From the NCBI GenBank assembly GCA_037043455.1, contig JAWPHD010011000.1, positions 23,757-87,756 on the forward strand: a DNA stretch of 64,000 nucleotides, written 5' to 3'. Source of the stretch: Cyrtodaria siliqua. Lineage: Eukaryota > Mollusca > Bivalvia > Adapedonta > Hiatellidae. Positions 33,962 through 46,405 of this stretch are shown piece by piece; within the stretch, counting starts at the first letter, position 1; each line of letters begins with the position of its first letter. Made by a program: the position numbers and the translations under genes. The notes beneath the pieces were generated by a model. It searched no databases. It was not told the DNA's origin and worked only from the letters and a program-made list of their open reading frames with translations.

Positions 33962-34875
33962 TATGTCCAGCTGGTGCGTATCTGGATGATAGAGATTTAA
34001 AGTCTGTACCCCGTCATCAACAGACACTTTTTACATCAGATGTATACCGTTTCTAAACATACTGACATCGGGATAAATACAGCTTATTTTTTGAATACCA
34101 ACACTATAGAAACAATATACATGGTTTTAATCTGCCTTACCAACCTCACAATAGAAGCGTCGAATTATTCGTTACCAAAGCATACATTTTACGCATATTC
34201 AATCACAAGCATTGTAAGAACCCTCGAATAAACCTATACTTTTAACTGACACATATACATTATTGTATGACCTGAATACCTGGATACAGTTTTGGTAAAC
34301 TGTTTTGTAGTGTATTTGTGCCATTCTTTAGCGTGATAGTTTCTTTAACAAATACATATGCGAACATATGTCTTCACGAGGGACACACAGCTTGGTATAC
34401 ACATCGCTGATATCGGCCTTGTGTTTAGGTATGCAACATCATTTCGCCATGTTACCAAAGTATTTATCATAATGTTGTAAAATATTAAATTGTTTGAAGA
34501 TACGCGGGACTTCGTTTCGAGAAGCGTATTAGGATATATGTACTATAATATGCAGGGCTTCGCTTCTTCCGAATCTGACAGTAGGAACACCCTTTGCTAG
34601 TTAAATCGACGATTTGCTAAAACCTCCAACAATTTATGTTGAATATCATGTACAGTCCGTCTAGCAGGTTACACTATTGCTATTAATATGGACAGCTGTT
34701 TATTTAAAAATATATATCACCAAAGTATGCAATGTACCTATAATATAAATTCCGTCGACGTCGTTATGTCAATGACATTAGCTCGACAGAGACATCTTGT
34801 TTTCGAAGGGGTTTGGGGTTAATAAAATAAGCATACTGAAAAACATATTTCGATGATCAGCACACTTTATTTTAT
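33962..34875 (+). repeat. Dispersed repeat 'E', copy 1
   Basis: Direct match to 49763-50577. Shared landmarks are 'cagctggtgcgtatctggatgat', 'gaagcgtcgaattattcgttaccaaagcat', 'ctttagcgtgatagtttctttaac', 'gaagatacgcggg.cttcgtttcgagaagcgtattagg' and 'gcatactgaaaaacatatttcgatgatcagcac'. Copy 1 has about 90 bp more in small indels. No protein is recognisable. Confidence 0.92.
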
Positions 34876-37054
34876 ATTCCGATAGGAAATTAAATACTCT
34901 AAAACATTCTAAAATTGTGCAGGCTTTTTATAAAGCCATTTAAAAGATAAATGGTTTTAACTTCGTTTTTTTCTTAAAATGCCACGGTAATAAAGCGGCG
35001 AAATAAATAGAAAGTTTTATAAATAATAATTAACACCTTAATTTAATGATATCATTTATATACCAGATGAAAGGCCACTTCAAGACGATCAGTTTGATAT
35101 AAAACACTAACAGCATGTGACTAAACTGACACTCTGTGCTGCTAAAAACGTTGACAATTGAGTGCAATGCGACTAATATGAAAAACGTCAAATATAGTCA
35201 TACTTAACTTTTCGTACTTGTGTCTATTTACCATTTCAAGGTCAATACACTCCTGCTGCCGAATACAAGATAAGTCTCTGATGTTTATTAGACCGTCCTA
35301 TCTTTATAACGCTGGATGTTATGTCCAATTACCGATAGATGAATTATACAGTAACTTCTTTATAAACAAAATACATGAATACATCGGTTACAAGTCCACG
35401 CACTACATTGTATCTATTGATTATGGTTAACTCCAACTATGTACACTTTCACTTGTATTGTTCCATACGGTTCTAACGTCACCGTATCAACATCAATTGA
35501 TGATGCCACCAGTTCAATTCATGAACTTCCACGACGCGACTGTCGCTTCTTCTCTCAGTTCTCGTCGATGCAGGAGAATACTTTCTCTCCTAAGGTCAAC
35601 TCTAGACTTCTTAAACATAGTTGAACACTAACTGTCTTATATATCGCTTGAGCGAATACCGAATTAATATATGCCGATACCTCGTCAGCAATCATAAAAC
35701 ATATTCTGCCTTTAATTACATCAACTTACGTTAACGTTATGTACACATTAAACAGTACAACATGTATTATATTTTCCATCATTATGAAAACAGTTCATTA
35801 ACACAACTAATTCAAATGCATGGGTCACCTTTAATATATCACTATAGAAGATATTTTTCTAACAAGCGTAATAGTTAACACCTTCGAAAAGGTAAGCTCT
35901 ACATGAACACCTGTATGTATCTTACTATTACATTTCCAATTAAAATCATCTGTCTTGTGCTTATCAATAATCATGTCAGAATAAAGATATCTAAACTCAT
36001 TAATTCATCATTTTAGTCAGATGGTGTTTTTTCCCTTTGCCTCAGCATTTATATTCGATTCATACCATTTGGCTTCCTGAGATTTAGCATTTAAAGGCAT
36101 ACGAGACAATACTGAATTGATCGTATCTGCAACGTACTCAACTTTGCAGTTATAGCCACCTATACTCAGAACCTATAATCTTGCTCAGCAAAATGAAAAG
36201 ATGATATTTATGTGCAGAATTATGCAACATTATTCAACTGCTCATGTGTATAATTCCATTTTAGGTAAAAGGAAAACGTACCCATATTTTACCGGAAAAA
36301 ATAGACTCACTGCCTATTGACTTATCAATTTGACATTACGTCTTGACTGATGCCGCATAAGTATTATCATATCATCTACAAACCAATTTTGTGTGGTTTG
36401 TTTTCCGAAAAATATATTATTCTTTAAAGATTATTATTCTGGCAAACTATTGTTTTGCACTTCTTACTTTCAGTCCTACGTTCATCATTTCCCCATTATA
36501 ATGTTCTCCTATTTGATACACCCTTCTTCAGTATCTAACTGGCAGTAAATTATGTATTGCACCATTTATGTATCGAGTTCAATGGCGGTCATGTAAAGTT
36601 AATATCTGATTTCCTATTGCTAATAATGTATTATACAAAACTTGTATAATCCCATTGAAACTATGTTGTTTGAACAGTGTTCAACATAATTATTTGACTT
36701 TATTTTCATCTATAAAAAGATAACGTTACCACCTAGATTAATTTAAGACCGCATTTCTCATTTAAATGCAGTTTATATACTCATTCGTATATTTAATTTT
36801 AATGTGAATTTTAAATACCCAATTTAAAATAAATTTAAGTTTTCTAAACTCTATTCATCCATATTGAATAGTATCGGAACCGACCTCAGTTTGAAATATT
36901 TTTTATTTTTCATTTAATTAACATTTTCTCATATTTGATATTAAATTCTCGACAAGGCAGCTTATGCATTTTTCTTGCTAATTTGGTACTTACAAAAATA
37001 ATTCTGGTATTATTCTCACCTTTGATATATAAATCCGAATTTTCCAGTTTCACT
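34876..37054. other. No recognisable feature
   Basis: More than 2 kb of AT-rich DNA. Short plus-strand frames (35218-35430, 35439-35624, 36935-37132) carry no motif I know. Confidence 0.5.
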
Positions 37055-39860
37055 ATTTCCGTTTTCCACAGCCGCTTTAAATATGAATTGTCAATAAATG
37101 TCCATGAAGTCGTCGAGCTCCTAACAATGTAAATATATCCTGGTCACGGCAACCAAATCAAGCCATGTAGCATACATATACATAGTGGTTTTAGTACGTC
37201 CATTTGTTGATTACTTAAAAAGTCCCTATTGTTAAATGTCTTAGGTTCGAAAAGTATAATAGTATTTAGAAACTTTCAAATGTCCAAATCCTCAAATTAT
37301 TATGTAACGCTAAACAACTGCCCTTACGTATACTATACTAGCTTCCATAGTATAGTTTAACTTATCCCACACCCTGTCTTAGACTGCGAGGATCCATTTT
37401 GTGGATACAAGACCGACTAACTATTCAAACTCTCCCTCTACTCTCTACTCTCCTCTCCCGACTCCGCTAGACTTTCCGTGCGCTCAGTATTATACTAAAA
37501 GTTTACCCAGACTATCTTTCGGCATTTAGTCATGCCTCACATATGGATCGACCTGTGTAGCTACAGGTTAACGCCATGGTGATTACCTCATTGTATGCAT
37601 ACATTACCCACAAGACCTTTCGGCCAATGCTCTCCCCTAATATGGCAATACCTCTTAACTCCCAGACTTCATAGTTTTCCAAAAACTTCCTGAGCAACTA
37701 GGTTTAGAACAGGTAAACAATAACAGGTGTTCAGATGATTAACCACATATTTTGGAAACTCCCATTGCATGATCATTTAAGATGGGGATTAACATGGGTT
37801 TATATTACCTATAAGTGTGTTACATTTATAAACTGTTTAGGTTAAGTACAGTGGCGTGGTCGTAGTGTTACAGCCAGAGCCTTTTGGGTGATACGCAAGA
37901 AAAGAATGACGATGGCATTCACTTCGTCGGTTAGCGACGAGTGGGGGAGAGTGTTGAAGGGGGTCGCCCCTCCCGCACGACCCCTCCCGCAGATGGGTGT
38001 TTAAACATGTTTTGAAATACATAATTGAAATGGTGTCTCCTGTAGCAAGGCGCGTAACTAGAGCATTTTGCGTGATACGCAAGAAGAGAATGCCGAAGGC
38101 ATTCGCGACGAGTGGCGGAAAGTGTGGGAGGGAATCGCCCGCTCCCGCAGGTAGAGGGCTTCGTGGCGTATCTGCGTATAGGCAGCTACGCGTCTGCAAT
38201 AACGTCCGAAAAGCGAAACAATTCGGCTAAAATCGAAGATATTTTCACTACTGGTTTGGCTATAGAGAATTGTTTCACTTTGTGTAAGTCTATGTGTTTG
38301 CAAACACTTGCATCCGCCAGTTAGTGGAAAAAAAACCACACACGCCTAGACCACTCTAAACCGTCAGTTAATTAAACTCTATTATAACACTCATTATAAC
38401 AGTAACATTTTATGATATTAAAACTAGTGGCGTAGCCGTTTGGGAAGCCCGGGCGTTGTGGCGTTACGGCAGCTACGCCACTAGTTTTAATATCATAAAA
38501 TGTTACTGTTATAATGAATGTTATAATAGAGTTTATTTAACTGACGGTTTAGAGTGGTCTAGGCGTGTGTGTTTTTTTTCACCAACTGGCGGATGCAAGT
38601 GTTTGCAAACACATAGACTTACACAAAGTGAAACAATTCTCTATAGCCAAACCCAGTAGTGAAAATATCTTCGATTTTAGCCGAGTTGTTTCGCTTTTCG
38701 GACGTTATTGCAGACGCGTAGCTGCCTATACGCAGATACGCCACGAAGCCTCTACCTGCGGGAGCGGGCGACTCCCTCCCACACTCTCCGCCACTCGTCG
38801 CGAATGCCTTCGGCATTCTCTTCCTGTGTATCACGCAAAATGCTCTGGCTACGCGCCTTGCTACAGGGAGATACCATTTCAATTATGTATTTCAAAACCT
38901 GTTTAAACACCCATCTGCGGGAGGGGGTCGTGTGGGAGGGGCGACCCCCTTCAACACTCTCCCAGACTCGTCGCTACCCGACGAAGTGAATGCCTTCGTC
39001 ATTCTTTTCTTGCGTATTACCCAAAAGTCTGGCTGTAACACTAAGACCACGCCACTGTACCTAACCTAACAGTTTATAAATGTAACACACTTATAGGTAA
39101 TGTAAACCCCTGTTAATCCCCATCTGAAATGATCATGCAATGGGAGTTTCCAAAATATGTGGGCTAACTCCGTGGTTAATCGTCTGAACACCTGTCATTG
39201 TTTACCTGTTCTAAACTTAGTTGCTCAGGAAGTGTTCGGAAAACTATGAAGTCTGGGAGTTAAGAGGTATTGCTATATTAGGGGAGAGCATTGGCCGAAA
39301 GGTCTTGTGGGCAATGTATGCATACAATGAGGTTATCACCATGGCGTTAACCTGTAGCTACACAGATCCATATGTGAGGCATGACTAAATGCAGAAAGAT
39401 AGTCTGGGTAAACTTTTAGTATAATACTGAGCGCACGGAAAGTCTAGCGGAGTCGGGAGAGGAGAGTAGAGAGTAGAGGGAGAGTTTGAATAGTTAGTCG
39501 GTCTTGTATCCACAAGATGGATCCCCGCAGTCTAAGACAGGGTGTGGGATAAGTTAAACTATACTATGGAAGCTAGTATAATATACGTAAGGGCAGTGGT
39601 TTAGCGTTACATAATAATTTGAGGATTTGGACATTTGAAAGTCTCTAAATACTATTATACCTTGTGAACCTAAGTCATTTAATAATAGGGACTATTTAAG
39701 TAATCAACAAATGGACGTACTAAACACCACTATGTATGTGTATGCTACATGGCTTGATTTGGTTGCCGTGACCAGGATATATTTACATTGTTAGGAGCTC
39801 GACGACTTCATGGACATTTATTGACAATTCATATTTAAGGCGGCTGTGGAAAACGGAAAT
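37055..39860. mobile_element. 2.8-kb palindrome, ~1.38-kb inverted arms
   Basis: The left arm 37055-38436 is the reverse complement of the right arm 38472-39860 at high identity, with a ~35-bp spacer ('cgtttgggaagcccgggcgttgtggcgttacgg' region). The outer ends read 'atttccgttttccacagccgc' on both sides; the inner ends are 'ttttaatatc...actagtggcgtagc'. Each arm holds a short diverged duplication around 'gtgatacgcaagaa.agaatg.cg..ggcattc' and 'gggtcgcccctcccgca'. All frames here (e.g. 37837-38199, 38565-38906) occur in mirrored pairs and are artefacts. It could be a large fold-back transposon or a recent inverted duplication. No transposase is present, and no target duplication was identified. 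Confidence 0.85.
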
Positions 39861-39865
39861 TGTAA

Positions 39866-40440
39866 ATAATAGATTTAGGAGTGATATATTGTTAATGTAT
39901 CATATATTGTCATGGAAACAAGTGATGACATACATTGGTGGGGATAATAATATGTCGTTGGAAAGCAAATTAGGTGCTTCTATATATCTCAGTCAAGTTA
40001 ATGAGTCAAGGGAAAATCCAGAAGGGCGTGTTTTCTATGTCTTGGCGTCAATCTTCGGAACAAAATCTCACTACCGCGATGAGTCATCGGAAAACCCTTA
40101 ATGCGTGAGTGGGTAAAACCCGCGATGTTATTGTAAGTGGGAGGGACTGACCCTAATATTGGAATCGGCTAGGACATCACGTGACCTATGACGACATGGC
40201 TGCCCCGATTGCCCCCGGATTATGGCTCCATATAGAAATGAACTCTGTTGACTATATATTACTAAGCATTATTCGTATCTTTTCGGATTAAATGTAAATG
40301 ATAAATGCATCATACTCGCTAACGCCCTTCAAGGAATGTGCCTTTTCTCCCAGGGTTCATACACGCCGAAGAATGCAAATCAATTCTGAATTAAAGATCA
40401 TTAAACACATATAGTTGATTACAAGTAAATATGTTTATAA
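39866..40440 (+). repeat. Dispersed repeat 'C', copy 2, left of the 8.2-kb insertion
   Basis: Matches 53075-53675 through to the last bases before the insertion: 'cacat.tagttgattac.agta.at.tgtttataa' ends at 40440 here and at 53675 there. Together with 48664-49345 it reconstitutes the sequence found uninterrupted at 53050-54400. Its outer end abuts the palindrome. Confidence 0.92.
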
Positions 40441-40966
40441 TGACGTTACGCACGGTGTTGCTACCGATTAGCGTTACATGACGTCGTCGAATATTTGAGG
40501 TTTTTTTTTGACAGAGACTCCACATATGTTTTTTTTTTAATTGAAAGCCCGCATTTTTTAATATTCTTAAGTATTTCTTATTCGAATTATATATAATATG
40601 CAAATATGAATTACCATTATTTAATTGTTTTCTTCAATAAGCAGGCTTTTACTGCTTATTTCTGTATATGACATTCTATAATGTGACAGGCCGATTTCAG
40701 ATATTACATGCAGGTGAGTTTGTGTGGTATCAGTTTTATTCTTAGTTATTTCAGATATAATTACGACTCTGGAGAATGACATTTTTATGTATAATTCTAA
40801 GTATTCCAATTCTACTAAGTCTTTATAAACACAGGTCGAAGACAAACTAACCACTGCGTATGTATAGAAATTACACCAGAACCAACATATAAGAATATAA
40901 AAGTTAGCGCGTTCAGCACAGGCATATCATTATATGTTCACCTCATGACATGCGTTTAAGATTTCA

Positions 40967-42917
40967 TCATGTGTATCCATACTTAAAAACAAAAATGCCA
41001 CCTTTAGTTTGTTTTTCTAAACAAATGTATAAAACAAAAAGTGAAGGAATTATTTCTTTGTCTTTTATCAACTTCAATTTCAGTGGATGTCCATTTACTT
41101 TGTCAAAATATAGGCCTTCAATAAGTTTGGTATCGGGTCGAAAAATATTTCCCCAGTCATCAGTGTTATGTTTAAGCAGAATATGTTCTTCCACCTCGCA
41201 CAACATCAAGTAGTAATCCTCATTTGGATCATCTGTGTAGACAGCCAGAATAACCCCGGGTTGAATTACGTCAATCAATGAGTTAGAATTACTTTCTTTT
41301 TCAGTTAAACTTTTATGTTCATGTTTCAGCTTCGTATACGTAAAACAACCCGCAAAACTAATGCACCGATCTAACTCACCATTTATGCAAGGTTCACATG
41401 TGTAACAGGACAAGTTCCTTAGCAATATTTCACACTCATTCTTTACAGAATAGACTTGGTGTACAGTTCTTACATTTTTTATTGACATGAACGATCTGTT
41501 TCGTTCCCTAGGTATTTGCTCAACTATTCGAAAAACCCTCCTCTTGCAACCAGACGTTTGTTTTACAGTCGATAGGTTCTCCACATAGAAATCAAACAGA
41601 TCATGAGCATTTTGAATAACATATTTTCCACGAGCCACGGCAAAGTCTGCTTGTTTTTTAATAAGTCCGCCTGCGGCGTCTTGTACACCCTTCGGGTTAG
41701 ATGTCTCGAAGTTGTTCCGAGTGATTTCGTAGCCGAAATCTTGTTTTACGTAACTTAGATCACCAAAACAATGTCGATACTTGTACTGAGTTGCGCAACC
41801 ATCAGTGAATTCGAGCATCTTTTGAACTTTATAGTTCAAGCTTTGCAAATAATCAGCTACTTGGCGCTGAACTTCATGTTTGAAAGTATGATCGTGCTGA
41901 GGATCCGGACATATTACAAAGAACTCTCCTCTAAAAGATTCGCTTCATCTTCAGAAATATCTGGTCCATCAATCTCAGGTATAGGATGCCTATAAATAAC
42001 AGTAAGGTGTAAAGATGCCTTGGTGCGTTGGAAGTATTTTGACTGTATTTCCACTCTTTCTTTGCATGCATAATTTTTGGAAAAGTCATGAACACATATA
42101 ACGTCATTTTGACGAAGTTTTTCTTTAAGCTGTTGCAATTTGGTAGATTGCCCCGAAAACCGAAACACAAAGGTGGAGAATTTCGCTATAATATCACGAA
42201 CGTATTGGAATTAAACTCCCGTTTTCGTCTTTCTTTTTTTCGACAAGACATAATATTTTCTTTTCTATTCTCTTATACTTCACATTGACATATTCATAGC
42301 ACATCCACTCTATATCTGGAGCAAACTCGTCTGTGGACAATTCATTCTCTGACAGTTCAAATTTATGTACACCACATTCCAAACAATTACGTTCCACACA
42401 ATTCAAGTTGTGAACTTTGTTAGCTTCACTTTTTGAGCAAAGAGTATGATTCACCAAATCTGAAAGATGGTCGAATATAGGGTATGCATTGTCTCTAACC
42501 GTCTAACCGTGTGTTTCTTACGAACATCCTACAGCTTTTAAACAGAAATCTTGCCTCTACATGATACCTATAGCAACACGTTTCACGGTCGCGGGGACGG
42601 ATAGGTACTACGAAATAAGGCTTCAGTTTTTCAGACAATCGCTGTGATATTTTGTATGAGCGGGTACTTATTCTTAAACTCTAAGTTCGCGACAGATTGC
42701 GTTTTCTCTAGAATGTACTTCATATGACTTGTATACACGTTTGCTTCAATACGCACACGCTTCAAGTCTTTTTTGTTTGCAGTAGGACAGGATATTTCTG
42801 GCGACAACCAAAAGTCTAATACTGTCTTTTTGTGCGCATTTGATAATGTAACACTCCTTCTTTTTTACTTGTATATGTCCATGAAGATTTCTCTGTGTTC
42901 AGTACGGATTCTCTTTC
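40967..42917 (-). pseudogene. Exon 2 of transposase-like gene (FTDG..TQYK family), frameshifted
   Basis: Exon 2 of a decayed gene, starting after a good acceptor ('tatttatgtgttacag', exon base 42917). Homology runs through five frame changes (near 42865, 42650, 42480, 42205 and 41925). In order it shows 'DFWLSPEISCPTANKKD', 'VVPIRPRDRETCCYRY', 'NCVERNCLECGVHKFEL' (Cys-rich), 'YEYVNVKYK', 'VICVHDFSKNYACKE' and 'ASLHLTVIYRHP'. The last 293-codon open part follows, with 'EFTDGCATQYKYRHCFGDL', 'TSNPKGVQDAAGG', 'LSCYTCEPCINGELDRC', 'YYLMLCEVEE' and 'TDDWGNIF'. I recognise this order from multi-copy metazoan proteins labelled uncharacterised. The Asp in FTDG and the Asp in KGVQD could be two acids of a DDE-type RNase H fold; that is inference. 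The intact last part suggests relatively recent decay. Confidence 0.75.
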
Positions 42918-43347
42918 CTGTAACACATAAATACAAACTTAAAAACATATGATTATTAAACACCACTTTATTTGATAAAACGAGTATTAATGGATGGAAC
43001 TTTACAAATTGCTGAATACGATAAATATAAAATATATCGCATCCTCGTTTGGATTGAGACTGTTCATGAACAATTATGTTGTCATATTACATCACCTATT
43101 GATATAAGTTATAGTAGTTATACTCACTTTTTCCTTTTATACCAAAATAAAATTAGTATTTGTCCATATACTCCGTAGAAAAAGAATATATATATATATA
43201 TAAATCTAAATTGCCCCTTTTGCGGGCATTTTCTTCCAATATCTGAACATATTAATCATATCTTTATGATCATTTGTACATTCTTTTCTAGATTTGTTTT
43301 CATTGAAATCGTTGTTTAGATGATTTTCTTGAAATGTTACTTGTCTT

Positions 43348-43390
43348 TGTACTCCTGAAGAAGGCGTAAAGCCGAAAGCACTCGAGTATA
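43348..43390 (+). ncRNA. Hammerhead-ribozyme-like motif 5 (best stem I)
   Basis: Plus strand: TGTACTC (43348-43354), CTGAAGA (43355-43361), an extra A, helix II GGC-gtaaa-GCC (43363-43373), GAAA (43374-43377), GCAC, TC (43382-43383), GAGTATA (43384-43390). TGTACTC and GAGTATA pair over 7 bp with one G-T wobble. This is exactly where helix I of a type I hammerhead must lie, with predicted cleavage after 43383. Helix III is only A-T plus G-C with a 2-nt loop, and the A before helix II is non-canonical. Hammerheads of this minimal form are known from Penelope-like retroelements. It sits inside the intron. Confidence 0.42.
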
Positions 43391-43554
43391 TTTTAGCTGG
43401 TATACAGCTAGCTAAGATTTTTTATTTTATTTTCTTGATAGCACTGTAAATGATAATTTTCCACATTGTATTTTAACAAATTAGTTCTATCATTTAGTAT
43501 CCTTTCTAGATCCAGTGTTTGTGAAAGGTGTTCTGTTCAATGTGTGATTTTCTC

Positions 43555-43589
<35 letters not shown>

Positions 43590-43615
43590 TACATATATAT
43601 ATATAGTATATATAG
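43555..43615. repeat. (TA)n microsatellite
   Basis: Runs of 'tatata' with one 'tgcctac' interruption. Confidence 0.95.
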
Positions 43616-43904
43616 TTATGTATATATTGCTTGTTATACTAGTAGAATTTGTATCTCGTTTCGGAACTATTTGCTAGACTGTGTGCATTGTATGAATACG
43701 TTGTCATTACCGGTGGAACGCAATAGTTCCGTCTAAAACGCCCACCGCGCCCAAACAGAACACTGAACATTATTGACAGGCTCCATGAAGTTGAGAGAGC
43801 AAACCCCAATCAATTAATCCAGTCGACTTACATGTGTCAAGACAACAATACAGTCTAGGTGTGTCAGAGTAGTGCAACCTTTTGATTGACGTGTTAGTGT
43901 TCAT

Positions 43905-43984
43905 TTCTGCTACATTTCACGCCAAATGCAATTGTTCACTGAGTTTACATTTCCCGCCAAATGCAATTGTTCAATGAGTTTACC
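43905..43984 (+). repeat. Tandem duplication, ~36 bp x 2
   Basis: 'acatttcacgccaaatgcaattgttcactgagttt' is followed directly by 'acatttcccgccaaatgcaattgttcaatgagttt'; two or three differences. Confidence 0.93.
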
Positions 43985-44084
43985 TGAGTGCAATCGCAAA
44001 TATACATTTAGGTATATTAAGGTACTGGAGACGTTTTGAAAGAATACTAATGTTTATCAATACGCGTTAAACCATGATAATGTG

Positions 44085-46008
44085 TTTTAGTTGCGTGAGT
44101 GCGTGCGTGTATTTGTGTACATGTATATATGTGTGTGTACATGTGTGTACGTGTGTATACATGTGTGTACTTGTCTGTACGTCTGTGTGTTAACGTGTTG
44201 TAAGTGCGTGCGTGCGTGCGTGCGTGCGTGTCCGTGTGCTTACGCGTGTGTGTGTACGTACTTATGCGTACATTTGTGTGTTTGCGCGAGCTTGTGTCCG
44301 TTTGTTCGTGCGTTCGTGCGTGCGTGTATTTGTGTACATGTATATATATGTGTGTGTGTGTGTGTGAACATGTGTGTACGTGTGTGTACATGTTTGTACT
44401 TGTCTGTACGTTTGTGTTTACGTGTTGTGAGTGCTTGCGTGCGTTTGTGTACATGTATATACGTACGCGCGTGTACCTGCATGTGTGTGTATGTGTGTAC
44501 GTGAGTGTGTATGTACGTGTGTATGTGAGTGTGTACTTATACATGTGTGTGTACATGTGTGCACTTGTATGTACGTCGTTGCGTGCGTGTGTGTACATGT
44601 ATATACGGACGTGCGTGTACTTGTATGTGTGTGTGTTTTTGTGTGTGCGTGTGTGAGTGCGTGCGTGCGTGCGTGCGTGCGGGCGTGTTTGTGAATGTGT
44701 GTATGTGAGTGTATTTGTGTGCTTTTGTGAACGTGTGTGCGTGTACGTGTGTAAGTATGTACGTTTACATGTATGTACGTGTGTGTACATGTGTGTACAT
44801 GTGTGTACTTGTCTGTACATGTGTGTTTAAGTGTTGTGAGTCTTTGCGTGCGTGCATGTGTGTACATGTATATACGTACGTGCGTGTATTTGCGCGTGTG
44901 AGTGTGTGTGTTTGTGTATGCGTGCGTGCTTGCGTGCTTGCGTGCGTGCTTGCTTGCGTGTGTTCGTGAGTCCGTGCGTGCGTGCGTGTGTATGTGTGTG
45001 TGGGTGTGCGTGTACATGTGTATGTGTATACGTGTGTGTACTTGTGTGTACATGTGTGTAAATGTGTTTACGTGTTTGTTTACGCGTTGTGAGTGCTTCC
45101 TTGCCTGAGAGGACATGTATATACGTACGTTCGTGTACATTCATGTGTATGTGTGTGTTTGTGTGTGCGTGATTGCTTGCTTGCGTGAATGCGTGCGAGC
45201 GTGCGTGCGTGTGTGTTTGTGTGTGTCTGTGTTCGTGCGTGTGTGTGAGGCTGCGTGCGTGCGTGGGTGGGTGCTTGTGTGTTTGTGTGTGTGTGTATGT
45301 GTGTGTGTGTGTTCGTGTGCGTGCTTTTTTTCCGCGTGTGTACGTGTGCGTACGTGTACTGTGTATGTGGGTACGTGTGTGTACATGTTTGTTCTTGACT
45401 GTACGTGTGTGTTTACGTGTTGTGAGTTCTTTCGTGCGTGTGTGAACATGTATATACATACGTGCGTGTACTAGCGTATGTATTTGCGTGCTTGCGTGCG
45501 TGCGTGCGTGTGTGTGTGCGTGCGTACATGTGTCTGCGTCTGTGCGTATGCTTGTGTGCATATGTGTACGTGTGTGTACGTGTGTGTGAATGTGGTTACT
45601 TGTGTGTACGTGTGTGTTTACGTGTTGTGAAGGCGTATGTATGTACGTACGTGTGTGTACTTGCGTCTGTATGTGTGAGTGTGTGTGTGTGCGCGCGCGT
45701 TTGTGTGTGCGCGCGCGCGTGTGTGTGCGTGTTCGTGCGTGCGTTCATGCGTGTGTATATATGTGTGTGATTGTTCGTGTGCTTGCGTGAGTGCGTGCGT
45801 GCGTGCGTGCGTGCTTGCGTGCGTGCGTACATGCATACATGTGTTTCCACGTGATTGTGTGTGTACGTGCGTGCGTGCGTGCGTATATACTTGTCTGTGC
45901 GTGTGTGTTTACGTTTGTTTACGTGTTGTTAGTGCGTGCGTGCGTATGTGTGTGTACATGTATGTATGTATGTATGTACTTGCGTGTGTGTGTGTTTTTG
46001 TGTATGTA

Positions 46009-46076
<68 letters not shown>

Positions 46077-46312
46077 TGCGTGCGTGTATATGAGTGCGTT
46101 CGTGCCTGCGTGCTATCGCGCGCGTGCGTGCTTGCGTGCGTGCGTACTTGTGTTGTGTGTTTGAGCGTGCTTGTGTGCGTGCGTGCGTGTGTGTGTGTGT
46201 TTTTGTACATGTATGTACGTGTGTACATGTGTGTACTTGTCTATACGTATGTGTGTTTACGTGTTGTAAGTGAGTGCGTGCGTGTGTCTACATGTATGTA
46301 CGTTCCTGCGTG

Positions 46313-46405
<93 letters not shown>

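Noticed and set aside
37837..38989. Arg/Ser-rich open frames in the palindrome
   Set aside because: They occur as mirrored pairs in both arms and in several phases of a GC-richer repeat; no domain is seen.
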